Assembly: GCA_963719645.1 (NCBI GenBank)
Contig: CAVRCT010000006.1
Location: forward strand, 86,465-150,464
Length of the DNA: 64,000 nt
Source: CAVRCT01 sp963719645
GTDB taxonomy: Bacteria > Pseudomonadota > Gammaproteobacteria > DSM-16500
Reading direction: 5' to 3'
Under the pieces are notes generated by a model. That model saw nothing but the letters and a program-made list of their open reading frames with translations. It made no database searches and was not told the origin of the DNA. Both the position numbers and the translations under genes were made by a program. The stretch's first letter is position 1; every line of letters starts with the position of its first letter. Shown here piece by piece: positions 45,022-54,113 of this stretch.

Positions 45022-46779
45022 TCAACGTTTTCTTCGCTTGTTGCTTTGATTCGCAGTTTTGTCATGCGTGGCGTGTTGAATAGCTTTCCTTGCAGTTATC
45101 TTGGGCGCATAGCTCTCATCATAACTTTTTTGCATACGTTTAACTATCGCAGGATTTACAAAAAAGCTGATGACGTATCGAGCCACGCTGGCGGGAAATG
45201 CGGCAGTGCGTTTCGGGTTTTCCCATCTTTGCAAAAGATGTAGGGCAACAAAAAAATCCTGATAAACCTTCTTGCTATTTTGATCAAGCAAGGTATAAAA
45301 AGGTATTGGTCCCTTGTCCGGTACTAATTCTTTATAGGCTAAGCGAAAAAAATTCCATTGCATTTTCTCATCGTGTAGTGATTTTTTGACTATTTTTTTG
45401 GAAGTTTTGAAATCTTTTTGTTCTTTCCAGGAAGGAATTGCCGTATGAAAAGAGAGTTCCAACAACTCTGATTCTGAGCCATTTTTATTTTTTAGGAATT
45501 GAGTAACGTAATCTTTTACTTCAGTCTGAATAACGCTACTATTATTTGCGCTAGCATTTGTGTACGCCTCGCGAAACCATTTAGCGGCTTCACTAAAATT
45601 TTTATTGACACCTCTTCCTTCGCAATAACAGACAGCAAGAAGGAATTGAGCCTTCTCGTATTTTTGTTCCGCGGCGTGAAGATACCATTTAGCGGCTTCT
45701 TTTTCATCTTTAACAGTACCAAGACCCTTTTCTAAAAAAGACCCTAGCTCGGCTTGAGCCAGTATATGTCCCCGCTCTGCTGCTTTGCGATACCATTTTA
45801 CTGCTTCTATCTCGCCTTCTCTAGAAAAAAGAAAATTATACAAATTTCCAATTTGATATTGAGCTTCTACATTTCCTTGCTCTGCTGCTTTTGTAAACCA
45901 TTTCATTGCTTCATTCTTATTGTTTTGCATAAGATAGCTGGTAGCAAGTTCAAATTGAGCATCGACAAATCCTTGCTCTGCAGCTTTGTGGTACCACTGC
46001 ATAGCTATGACTAGATCCTTCTTGATTCCATCGCCACTCTCATAATACTTAGCAAGCAATAATTGAGCGTCTGCATGCCCTTGCTCTGCTGAGCTTCGAT
46101 ACCATTTCAGTGCTGTTTCTGTATTCTGCTCGACGTGGTCACCGTAACGATACCACTTGGCAAGAGTGAATTGTGCTAAAGGATGTCCTTGATTAGCTGC
46201 CTCTTGACACCATTTCATTACGTCTTGCTCAGTGCCTGCACCTTTATCGTAACAAATGGCAAGAGTTTGTTGTGCAACTGCATAGCCTTGCTTAGCTGCT
46301 TTTTTAACATACTCGATTGCTCTTTTTTCATCCTTTTCAAAGCCTAGGCCACGGATATGCATTCGTCCCACTATCTCTATCATTACTAATAGCGCATCAA
46401 CATCCGACTTAGCCTCCACCACATCACTCATTAAATCAGGATTCATTATTTCGTTTATTTTTTTCATGGGTAATAAATCTAATAATGCTTTCGCGGAAGC
46501 ATCAGACGCTTCCGAATAATAAAGAATGCATAAGAGCGCTTTGTCTTGCAGAGAAAGATTTTTCTTCGACTGGAGACTGCTTATTTCTTTTTTAATGGAG
46601 TCTGTATCATGAATCGCTCTATCACCCATTTTGTAATCTCTGCAGCGTATTAATATTGTTCCTGCTAAATGGAGATTGAAATTATTTTTTACTGCTGCAG
46701 TGAGTTGACTTAAGGGTACCTGCGCTGAAAGATCATAAGGTTTTGGTGATGGTAGGGTGTCGTCTTTGTGATCGAACAT
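45022..46779 (-). CDS. Sel1-like repeat protein
   Basis: 585 aa. From about residue 145 to 430 there are about eight Sel1 (SLR) units with the A-x-x-WY-x-x-AAEQGH-x-x-AQ pattern (e.g. AMQWYHKAAEQGFVDAQ). A C-terminal region of about 150 residues without repeats and a basic end (NQSNKRRKR) follow. No signal peptide is seen. SLR proteins are protein-interaction scaffolds; in Legionella some contribute to host entry or vacuole traffic. ATG has AGGAGG 4-5 nt upstream. The 3' end abuts the tandem array. Confidence 0.87.
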   Translation of the reverse strand: MFDHKDDTLPSPKPYDLSAQVPLSQLTAAVKNNFNLHLAGTILIRCRDYKMGDRAIHDTDSIKKEISSLQSKKNLSLQDKALLCILYYSEASDASAKALLDLLPMKKINEIMNPDLMSDVVEAKSDVDALLVMIEIVGRMHIRGLGFEKDEKRAIEYVKKAAKQGYAVAQQTLAICYDKGAGTEQDVMKWCQEAANQGHPLAQFTLAKWYRYGDHVEQNTETALKWYRSSAEQGHADAQLLLAKYYESGDGIKKDLVIAMQWYHKAAEQGFVDAQFELATSYLMQNNKNEAMKWFTKAAEQGNVEAQYQIGNLYNFLFSREGEIEAVKWYRKAAERGHILAQAELGSFLEKGLGTVKDEKEAAKWYLHAAEQKYEKAQFLLAVCYCEGRGVNKNFSEAAKWFREAYTNASANNSSVIQTEVKDYVTQFLKNKNGSESELLELSFHTAIPSWKEQKDFKTSKKIVKKSLHDEKMQWNFFRLAYKELVPDKGPIPFYTLLDQNSKKVYQDFFVALHLLQRWENPKRTAAFPASVARYVISFFVNPAIVKRMQKSYDESYAPKITARKAIQHATHDKTANQSNKRRKR

Positions 46780-46962
46780 TGAGCCTCCTGATGGTGTATA
46801 TACCTCTCTCTATTCTCTATGCAAAAATCTTTTTTTAAGTATACTACACATCAAAAAAAATGCGTGATGACATGGAATCCCTATAAAAATTAAAAGGTTA
46901 TATTGATCCAGATTAAGTGCGAATTTACCTGAGCCGCGCGCGTCAGCAAGCGGTTAAAAACC

Positions 46963-47874
46963 CTAAACCACCATCACATCTCCTTCCCGCGGCGCTAAAC
47001 AAACTACTTTTGATTTACGCTTCAACAATGCTTCTTTCGCACTATTCAATTTCGCCGTGATATCTTCATCGTATTGATCGGGATCATGATGAAATAAACA
47101 AAATGTTTTTACGCGTGCACGTTCGACAATGTCAACGGCACGGCTGACACATGAATGTCCCCAATTATTTTTTTTCTCATACGTCTCATCCGAATACGTG
47201 GTGTCCATGATTAGCAAATCAGCGCCATGAATAAAGGTAATTAAACGATTCACTTCGTCCGCATCATAATGAGGCGAATTTTCATAATACAATTCATTGT
47301 CAGTGATAAAACAAAATGATTTTCCCTGGCGAACAATTCGGTAACCGAGGGAGCCGCCGGGATGATTTAGCGAAATAGTTGAGATTTCTAAATCGTCGAG
47401 GGTAAACATTTCTTCTGCCAAGTTATGGTAATGAATGTCAGCAGAAAATTCATTGATCGTCACCGGAAAGTACACGTTATCCATTTGGTTGGAAATCAAA
47501 TTTTTAATATTAAAACTACCATGATTTGTGCCATAAATATCAAACTTGTTATCTTTCATATAAAAGGGCTGAAAAAAAGGAATGCCATTGATGTGATCAT
47601 AATGCGGATGGGTTAAAAATAATTTGGCAGAAAGAGGCAGTAGATTTTGTTGGATTAAATAATTCGATAATTCTTTGATGCCTGTTCCTGCATCAAAAAT
47701 TAGAAAATGTTTTTGGCCGCAGCGTAGGGTGACACAGTTGGTGTTGCCGCCATAGTGAACGGTTTTTTCACCGGGCACAGGTAACGTGCCGCGAACGCCC
47801 CAGAATTGAATTACAAATGCATCGGGGTGGGTTGCGAGAATTTGTTCAGGAGTTTGTTTGGGGTTGAGTTCCAT
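46963..47874 (-). CDS. MBL-fold metallo-hydrolase
   Basis: 303 aa. The metal motif THPHYDHINGIPFF (HxHxDH) follows YGGNTNCV and FDAGTGI. Later ligands include the Asp in MDTTYSDETY and the His in LFHHDPDQYDED. The start FWGVRGTLPVPG is typical of the phosphodiesterase/PhnP-like branch with a cyclic-nucleotide-type fold. The substrate is unknown. It stands alone, with MITE copy 2 upstream on the shared side of ppiB. Confidence 0.85.
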   Translation of the reverse strand: MELNPKQTPEQILATHPDAFVIQFWGVRGTLPVPGEKTVHYGGNTNCVTLRCGQKHFLIFDAGTGIKELSNYLIQQNLLPLSAKLFLTHPHYDHINGIPFFQPFYMKDNKFDIYGTNHGSFNIKNLISNQMDNVYFPVTINEFSADIHYHNLAEEMFTLDDLEISTISLNHPGGSLGYRIVRQGKSFCFITDNELYYENSPHYDADEVNRLITFIHGADLLIMDTTYSDETYEKKNNWGHSCVSRAVDIVERARVKTFCLFHHDPDQYDEDITAKLNSAKEALLKRKSKVVCLAPREGDVMVV

Positions 47875-47939
47875 TTCAATAGCCTTTTAAAGTCCGTAGA
47901 GAAAAATTTAAATTCTTTTATACAAATCACCCTTGTCCC

Positions 47940-48176
47940 CAATGGCACTAGCTTAAGAACTGTCGTCCCGGAATTTAGTAGCTCTTAACGAGCGCCTTTT
48001 GCTCGTTTAGAGCTACTTAATGTCCGGGATCCATCTTCAATTTATCGCCCTCTTGCTTTTAACTTATATGCTTTAAGCAAAATGGATCCCGGACATTAAC
48101 TGGCGCTAAATTCGCAAAAAGCGCTCATTAAGCGCCAGTAAATTCCGGGACGACAGTTCTTAAGCTAGTGCCATTG
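47940..48176 (-). mobile_element. 237-bp MITE-like element, copy 2 (inverted)
   Basis: The reverse complement of copy 1, which it matches throughout on reading, with the same 38-bp terminal inverted repeats. The flanks are ACCCTTGTCCC (47929-47939) and CCCCTTGTCCC (48177-48187), equal at 10 of 11 positions. It lies between the MBL hydrolase start and the ppiB stop. Confidence 0.85.
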
Positions 48177-48196
48177 CCCCTTGTCCCCCTCTCATA

Positions 48197-48697
48197 TCAC
48201 TGTTCAGACACCGTCACTTTTTCAATGATCACATCGTCCACAGGCACATCTTGATGCCCCATGCGATTTGTTGTTGAAAGCGCTTTAATTTTATCAACGA
48301 CGTCCATTCCTTCAGTCACTTTTCCAAATACACAATAACCCCAACCTGAAGGCGTTTCTGCTTTAAAGTTTAAAAAATCATTATCCACAACATTAATAAA
48401 AAATTGACTAGAGGCTGAATGAGGGTCGGATGTGCGTGCCATCGCAATGGTTCCACGTTTGTTGAGCTGACCTTTAGCCGCTTCATTTTGAATTTTTTTC
48501 AGCGGTTCTTTTTGCTGCATGCCAGGCTCAAACCCACCGCCTTGGATCATAAAATTATTGATGACCCGGTGGAAAACGGTGCCATCATAAAAATTGTCAT
48601 TTGCATACGCTAAGAAATTTTCCGCCGTTTTTGGGGTGTTTTCTAAATCTAATTCTAATTTAATATCGCCTAAGCTGGTATGTAAGGTTACCATCAT
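48197..48697 (-). CDS. ppiB: Cyclophilin-type peptidyl-prolyl isomerase
   Basis: 166 aa, the PpiB length, with no signal peptide (cytoplasmic). Catalytic-site landmarks are FHRVINNFMIQGGG, GTIAMART, SQFFINVVDNDFLN and YCVFGKV. It speeds cis-trans isomerisation of prolyl bonds. Two ATGs in a row follow GAGGAG. It is divergent from the dus gene. Confidence 0.93.
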   Translation of the reverse strand: MMVTLHTSLGDIKLELDLENTPKTAENFLAYANDNFYDGTVFHRVINNFMIQGGGFEPGMQQKEPLKKIQNEAAKGQLNKRGTIAMARTSDPHSASSQFFINVVDNDFLNFKAETPSGWGYCVFGKVTEGMDVVDKIKALSTTNRMGHQDVPVDDVIIEKVTVSEQ

Positions 48698-48794
48698 AAT
48701 TTCTCCTCAAAATATGGGCGATTGTAGCAAGATAATCGAGCAATTGCTTTTATTTTCTTATAAGATACCCATCCAGCGTAAACACGAGAACCCT

Positions 48795-49766
48795 ATGATC
48801 CAACCACTGACGTTAGGCAATCGCACGTTTCCAGTGAATTTAATCCAGGGCCCTTTGGCGGGTATCAGTTGTGCGCCTTTTCGCCGCCTGGTTGCCCAGT
48901 ATGGCCAAAGTGCTTTTGCCTGCAGTGAAATGATTTCATGTAAAACAATCCTGCATCAATCTACTCAGACGTTAAAACGCTATTTAACCAAGGATCCAAC
49001 AGAGGGACCTGTTTGTTTTCAATTATCCGCCAGCGAACCCCATGAATTGGCTGAGGCTGTCAAACGTGTGACAGACCAAGGAGCGGATTTAATTGATTTA
49101 AACTGCGGCTGCCCGGTCAAAAAAATTCGCGCCAAGGGTGCCGGTTCTCGTTTATTAGTCCAGCCCACGAAGTTATTCCAATTAATTCGTGCGATGAAAG
49201 AAAACACTCATGTTCCTGTCTCAATAAAAATTCGAGTTGAAAGTCCAGACGAAAAATTCAATCGCGAAGTCGCGCAAGTTATTAGCGATGCAGGGGCGGA
49301 TTTTCTAATTGTGCATGGCAGACATTGGACGCAGCATTATGAAACACCTTGCCGACATGATGATATTCAATTTTTTGTTGAGAATGTCACAATTCCTGTG
49401 ATTGGTAATGGTGATGTAAACGATTTGGTTTCTCTGCAAAAAATGTTTGCGACGGGATGCCAAGGCGTCATGATTGGGCGAGCAGGCGTAGGCCAACCTT
49501 GGTTAACTAAAAAATTAATTGCGGCCATGCAACAAGAATCCTTTGTTCCACCGAGTGCGTTGGAGATAGCCACTTTATTTATTCAACATGTGCGAGAGTT
49601 AAGTATTTTATTAGCGAATGAAAAATTTGCATTGTTGCAAGCGCGCCAATTTGCAAAATATTATGCGCGAGAGTTGCCACTTCGTTCCGAGTTTTGTGCA
49701 GCGCTCAATCAGTGCGACACGTTGGCTGAATTAGAGAACATTACTTTTCATTATTTTATGGTATAG
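48795..49766 (+). CDS. tRNA-dihydrouridine synthase
   Basis: 323 aa from ATG 48795; the frame is open upstream, but only from this Met does the family N terminus begin. It is an FMN TIM barrel with LIQGPLAGISCAPFRRL, the catalytic Cys in NCGCPVKKI, RAKGAGSRLL, SIKIRVE, VHGR and IGNGDV, then GVMIGRAGVGQPWL. It reduces uridines in the tRNA D-loop. The position specificity (DusA/B/C) is not evident. Confidence 0.88.
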   Translation: MIQPLTLGNRTFPVNLIQGPLAGISCAPFRRLVAQYGQSAFACSEMISCKTILHQSTQTLKRYLTKDPTEGPVCFQLSASEPHELAEAVKRVTDQGADLIDLNCGCPVKKIRAKGAGSRLLVQPTKLFQLIRAMKENTHVPVSIKIRVESPDEKFNREVAQVISDAGADFLIVHGRHWTQHYETPCRHDDIQFFVENVTIPVIGNGDVNDLVSLQKMFATGCQGVMIGRAGVGQPWLTKKLIAAMQQESFVPPSALEIATLFIQHVRELSILLANEKFALLQARQFAKYYARELPLRSEFCAALNQCDTLAELENITFHYFMV

Positions 49767-49804
49767 TCCTTCTTGGTTTATTTATTTTAATCCAAGGAGA
49801 GAAA

Positions 49805-50329
49805 ATGAAACGTTTCGTGATAGCAATGATTGCAAGTATGTCAGTGATAAGCGTCAATAGTTATGCAGATGCACAATACTCAACGGATCAATCCCAAATG
49901 CAAAATTCAGCACAAAGCCAACCGAATGATTCAGCAAAAAACCAACAAATGGGTAAGGCATTTTTATTAGCCAACCAAACTAAGCCTGGCGTAAAAACAT
50001 TAGCCGATGGTTTGCAATATAAAGTCCTGAATCAAGGTAATGGCCCTATGCCGACTGACAGTGATGTGGTGGTCGTGGATTATGCGGGAACGTTGATTAA
50101 TGGTACGGAGTTTGACAGTTCTTATAAGCGTGGTCAGCCCGCGACTTTCCCTGTGTCGGGTGTTATACCGGGTTGGACAGAAGCCTTGAAATTAATGCCA
50201 GTCGGTTCTACGTGGGAACTTTATATTCCTGCTTCATTGGCTTACGGTGATCAAGGTGCACCTCCATCGATTGGCCCAAATGAAACTCTGATTTTTAAAG
50301 TGCATTTGATTAGCATGCAAAATCACTAA
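49805..50329 (+). CDS. Periplasmic FKBP-type peptidyl-prolyl isomerase, Mip-like
   Basis: 174 aa with a signal peptide (to about SYADA) and a Gln/Ser-rich linker. The FKBP domain has VVVDYAGTLINGTEFDSSY, VIPGWTEALKLMPVG and LAYGDQGAPPSIGPNETLIF. It is shorter than Legionella Mip: the long dimerising helix is missing. It acts as a folding helper in the periplasm or at the surface. A strong AAGGAG site is about 6 nt before the ATG. Confidence 0.9.
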   Translation: MKRFVIAMIASMSVISVNSYADAQYSTDQSQMQNSAQSQPNDSAKNQQMGKAFLLANQTKPGVKTLADGLQYKVLNQGNGPMPTDSDVVVVDYAGTLINGTEFDSSYKRGQPATFPVSGVIPGWTEALKLMPVGSTWELYIPASLAYGDQGAPPSIGPNETLIFKVHLISMQNH

Positions 50330-50441
50330 TCGTTACTTTTTCATAAATAAAATATGAGCTACGGTGTCATTCCTGCCTGCGCGCATGAGTGTCCGGTAAA
50401 TTGGTAAATATTTAGAACAGGAGCAGCTAATGTTCGCTGCT

Positions 50442-50547
50442 CCGTCATTGCGAGGAGTGTTTTTTGCGACGAAGCAATCCAGTTTTAAGTCATCACCCAT
50501 TCAAAACTGGATTGCTTCGTCGCAAAAAACGCTTCTCGCAATGACGG
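50442..50547. repeat. Family C palindrome, copy 2
   Basis: A 106-nt near-perfect palindrome starting CCGTCATTGCGAGGAGTG and ending with its complement. The 365-nt gap after the FKBP gene also holds a GGGTT...AACCC hairpin with T7 (50561-50592, a possible terminator) and a run of ten C at 50597-50606. Confidence 0.8.
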
Positions 50548-50694
50548 AATCACGTAGGTAGGGTTGAGCGCCAGCGAAACCCAACGTTTTTTTCAGCCCC
50601 CCCCCCTGATACAAATAATCCAATCATTGCAAAGCACACCATTTTTCGTTACCTTCATTGTTACTATTTGACATGGATAAAAAGGATATTTGTC

Positions 50695-51093
50695 ATGGCA
50701 GCTGCTTTTTTAAATCTTCCCACCTTGATTCATGTATTGATCGGTCTCTATTTTGCATTTTTTGGTTTTTGGAATATTTATCACTGGGTGCCAATCGTGC
50801 AAACTATGATGCAAAAAAGGTTGCCTGTTCCTTATTTGCTTTTAGCCATGGGCATTACATGGCAAATCGTAGCGGGGTGCATGATCGTCTTAGGATTTTT
50901 GGTTAAATTGGCGGCCATCTCACTCATTCCATTTACCATCATTGCAGTTATTATCTTTCATCCATTCTGGCAATTTAAAGGCGAAGTCTTAAGATTAAAT
51001 TTTACAATTTTTGTCGCAAATTTTACGATCGGCTTGGGGGCCTTGTTATCCTTGATTGCGCCTTTCAATAGTGTGACAGATTTCCTGTATTAA
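50695..51093 (+). CDS. DoxX-like small membrane protein
   Basis: 132 aa from ATG 50695, with AAGGA 8 nt upstream (a TTG 27 nt earlier is open). Four hydrophobic helices contain LIGLYFAFFGFWNIYHW, the VAGCMIVLGF helix and a HPFWQFKGE loop like DoxX/DoxD proteins. Function in this family is poorly defined. The gene is 12 nt before the acetolactate decarboxylase gene, so they are probably co-transcribed. Confidence 0.7.
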   Translation: MAAAFLNLPTLIHVLIGLYFAFFGFWNIYHWVPIVQTMMQKRLPVPYLLLAMGITWQIVAGCMIVLGFLVKLAAISLIPFTIIAVIIFHPFWQFKGEVLRLNFTIFVANFTIGLGALLSLIAPFNSVTDFLY

Positions 51094-51105
51094 TCCGGAG
51101 TCATT

Positions 51106-51807
51106 ATGCCAACATTTTTTCAAGCGGGTGTTATTCCTGCCATGTTGCAAGGTGTGTATGAAGGCGATATTAATTATGAAACGCTGGCACAGCATGGTGA
51201 TATTGGTCTTGGCACATTTAACGCGGTAGATGGTGAAATGATCGCATTAGATGGCCAATTTTATCGAGTGAATGAAAAAGGTGTTGCTGAGATCGCTGAT
51301 CCAACTCTTTGCACACCCTTTGCCGTTGTTTCAAAATCGAAACCGTCGCTCACCTTCACGGTTGAAAATATCTCAACACTGGCTGATTTAAGCGATAAAA
51401 TCGATGCGTATTTACCCACGCAAAATATTTTTTATATAATGCGAGTCGACGGTGAATTTGAATGGCTTAAATTACGGTCTGAATGTGCTGAGCCGTGCTC
51501 AGGGCGGCCTCTTGCTGACACATTACCTAAATTGCAAACTATCTATGAATTAACCGATGTGCACGGTTCTCTGGTGGTGACACGTTGTCCAAATTACAGC
51601 GCAGGTTTTACGATTGCCGGTTTTCATTATCATTTTATCGATCAACTGCGTAACACCGGTGGACATGTTTTCGATTTAAAATTAAAAAAAGCAAAAGTGA
51701 TGGTGACATTTTTACGTCGATTTAGTGTTGTGCTATTTAACACGAAAAAATTTGATGAAGCGGATCTGCACGTGGATGTGCAATCGGCGTTGAAAAAAAC
51801 TGAGTAG
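51106..51807 (+). CDS. budA: Alpha-acetolactate decarboxylase
   Basis: 233 aa. Family landmarks are the N-terminal GDIGLGTFNAVDGEMIALDG and FY, then a central conserved region. The zinc site is GFHYHFID, preceded by TRCPNYSAGF and followed by GGHVFDL. It converts acetolactate to acetoin, linking pyruvate overflow to a neutral product. No acetolactate synthase lies beside it. The ThDP enzyme at 3485 is 46 kb away and is probably unrelated. Paired with a DoxX-like gene. Confidence 0.9.
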   Translation: MPTFFQAGVIPAMLQGVYEGDINYETLAQHGDIGLGTFNAVDGEMIALDGQFYRVNEKGVAEIADPTLCTPFAVVSKSKPSLTFTVENISTLADLSDKIDAYLPTQNIFYIMRVDGEFEWLKLRSECAEPCSGRPLADTLPKLQTIYELTDVHGSLVVTRCPNYSAGFTIAGFHYHFIDQLRNTGGHVFDLKLKKAKVMVTFLRRFSVVLFNTKKFDEADLHVDVQSALKKTE

Positions 51808-51820
51808 TCTGTCGTTGGGG

Positions 51821-52561
51821 CTAATTGACGGCACGCCCTAATATCTTATACCAAAACAATTGATTAATTTGCTGCAGATATTGCCAGATCACTCGACAAG
51901 ACAATTTGCTTTCACCTTGATGACGTTCTGCAAAATGAATCGGAATTTCAATGATTTTTTTGCAACGAAATTTGACCATCATTTCTAAACCAATTTTCCA
52001 GCCAATAGCATTCAACGTCTTGCTGTTGTTAAACAGTGATTTTCTGAGCGCGCAAAATCCAGACAGAGGATCTTTAATTTTTCGGTGCGAAAAAATTAAT
52101 AAATTCGCGATAAAAGCCGCGCCGAGCGAGGCTAATTTTCGATAAATCGGCCAAGACTCATCGGTGCTACCGCCATCAATATAACGCGAGCCAATGACAA
52201 AATCGGTGTCAGGATCGCTTAACGCATTTAGCATCAGAGGAATTTTTTCAGGTGGATGGCTTAAGTCGGCATCCATGCTAATCAATATCGGATAGTTGGC
52301 ACGTTGAAAACCATCAATGACCGATTGGCTTAAGCTACGTTTTCCAAGGCGGACGTGAATGCTAAGCCATGGATAGAGTTGCATTAATTCTTGCACGCGC
52401 GAAACAATGCCATCGTTGCTATTGTCATCCACAATTATCACTTCAAATAAGCGGGTGCCGAAATTTACCTGGTCAATCCGCGCAATCAATGCATCGATAT
52501 TTTTCGCTTCTCGAAAAGTCGGAATGATAATACTTACATTCATAACAGACTGAATATCCAT
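51821..52561 (-). CDS. Dpm1-like polyprenol-phosphate mannosyltransferase (GT2)
   Basis: 246 aa, no C-terminal helices. It begins with VSIIIPTFREAKNI and has VDDNSNDG, the DxD-type MDADLSHPPEK, a GSRYIDGG segment and DPLSGFCALRK, all typical of dolichol-phosphate-mannose synthase relatives. It would charge polyprenyl phosphate with a hexose. The start ATG follows the stop of the GT-C gene without a gap, so the two form an operon of donor-maker and membrane transferase. Confidence 0.87.
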   Translation of the reverse strand: MDIQSVMNVSIIIPTFREAKNIDALIARIDQVNFGTRLFEVIIVDDNSNDGIVSRVQELMQLYPWLSIHVRLGKRSLSQSVIDGFQRANYPILISMDADLSHPPEKIPLMLNALSDPDTDFVIGSRYIDGGSTDESWPIYRKLASLGAAFIANLLIFSHRKIKDPLSGFCALRKSLFNNSKTLNAIGWKIGLEMMVKFRCKKIIEIPIHFAERHQGESKLSCRVIWQYLQQINQLFWYKILGRAVN

Positions 52562-54067
52562 TTAAGTGTCTCTGAGATAAATTTGATAAAAATACAATGA
52601 AATAAAATAATGATAATGCTGCCATGCCTCAGCAAGTGGTTGGTCCGCATGAATTAAATTCGGTAAAAAATCCTGTTGTTGCGCGTTGACTACAATCCAT
52701 TTCGGTTTGTAGCGATCTAAATCTTCTGTGACTTGGTTCAGAAAAAAATGGGTATCAGCAGCGACTTTGGTTGTTATTTTCGGTTGTTTAAAAATACCTG
52801 CCCACCAAAAAAATGGGAAACGTCCAGCAAATTGATTGTGAGTGACGCTGATCATCGGGAAGCAATCCATCGTCCCTTTGGGTGTAAAACAATATATCGT
52901 TTGTTGCCCTGGCATTGCTGCAAAAAAATGGATGAGTTGGTCATTGGCTTCATGCCATGAATTATTTAAAAATTGTTTGGTGTGATGATACGAAGCATAA
53001 ATAGGGAGAAAAAACACGAGACTAAAAGACAACGCAAAAATGATATATTGGATTCGATTTTTAGCGGGTGAAATCAGTTGACCCAAATAGACGGCATTCA
53101 GTAAATAAGCAAAACTTAAAGCGGGTAACACATGATAATACCAAGCGGTGCGCGGAATGAGAAAGGCAATGAAGAGACCTAATAATGCTAACCATAGGAC
53201 GGTTGTTAGCGTGTGATACGCATTCGTTCGATTTAGAAAAAAATAAGCCACTAAACTGAGGGAACAAAAAATAGCATATTGCGAACTGATAATATCCTGC
53301 CAAGGTTCTTTGACATACGCAAAATAATATTGCAATACCAACGGTAAAATGGTATTTAAATAATCGCTGTGAAATATAGATAGGATGAAGAGATAACTTA
53401 CCATCACACAGCCAATTGTCATCGACTCCATTCGCCACCAGGCCATTAAGCTGCGCTTTTTCCACATGGCAAATAGTTCAATGAACACCAGTGGAATGAG
53501 AAAAAAGGGTTTGATAGCAAATCCGAATCCTGCCATGCAACCAATCAATAGCGTTAAATGCGGTGAAATTTTTTTATTTTCTAATTGAGCAACCACGGTG
53601 AGTAAATAAGGCGTTATTAACAGCACGAGCAAATGTTCACGTTGACCTAATTCAAAATAAGGCGCAAACAAAAAAACATACCAGAGAACCAACAGGAAAA
53701 GGATACGTAAAAAAGAATCGTCAGGCTTCGTGATTTTTTTGAGTAAATAAAAACACAGTGCGCTGGAAAAGAATGTTAATAGTAACACATAGAGACGAAG
53801 TGCTAAGATACCATTCATCGCGGTATATTTGATTAACCAGCAGACTGGAAAATAAAGATACATAATCATGGGTGGATTGGTTTCAAAAATATCCGTTACA
53901 TAGTTGCCACCGTTTAATAGAATAGTAGCGGCATGTAATAGATAAGCCACATCGGGCGATAAAAAAAGTTTTGTCTGAACAAAATAAGCAAGACTTGCGA
54001 TGGCGAGAAAGCCAAGAATAAAAAAGCTTGCTGTTTTATGTTTTTGCATGAGGGTAAGGCCAGTCAT
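52562..54067 (-). CDS. GT39/ArnT-like membrane glycosyltransferase
   Basis: About 501 aa from ATG 54067; ATGs at 54091 and 54049 are also possible. The first periplasmic loop has SPDVAYLLHAA and DIFETNPPMIMYLYFP. The Asp and the ETNPP motif are typical of bacterial GT-C/GT39 enzymes. About eleven helices and a soluble tail (DRYKPKWIVVNAQQQDFL) follow. It likely uses the polyprenyl-linked sugar made by the Dpm1-like enzyme encoded directly downstream. The 5' end faces recQ. Confidence 0.78.
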   Translation of the reverse strand: MTGLTLMQKHKTASFFILGFLAIASLAYFVQTKLFLSPDVAYLLHAATILLNGGNYVTDIFETNPPMIMYLYFPVCWLIKYTAMNGILALRLYVLLLTFFSSALCFYLLKKITKPDDSFLRILFLLVLWYVFLFAPYFELGQREHLLVLLITPYLLTVVAQLENKKISPHLTLLIGCMAGFGFAIKPFFLIPLVFIELFAMWKKRSLMAWWRMESMTIGCVMVSYLFILSIFHSDYLNTILPLVLQYYFAYVKEPWQDIISSQYAIFCSLSLVAYFFLNRTNAYHTLTTVLWLALLGLFIAFLIPRTAWYYHVLPALSFAYLLNAVYLGQLISPAKNRIQYIIFALSFSLVFFLPIYASYHHTKQFLNNSWHEANDQLIHFFAAMPGQQTIYCFTPKGTMDCFPMISVTHNQFAGRFPFFWWAGIFKQPKITTKVAADTHFFLNQVTEDLDRYKPKWIVVNAQQQDFLPNLIHADQPLAEAWQHYHYFISLYFYQIYLRDT

Positions 54068-54113
54068 GTTCTGCGATGGGTATATTAGCATAGAGAGAAG
54101 GAAAATAATAACA

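Noticed and set aside
43766..45083. Repeated 60-71 aa open frames in the 261-bp array
   Set aside because: They are identical by-products of the tandem DNA repeat, with no ribosome binding site or protein-like composition.
50597..50606. Run of ten C as a phase-variable promoter for the DoxX-like gene
   Set aside because: It lies about 90 nt from the start codon with no promoter elements in register; it may be only a repeat edge.
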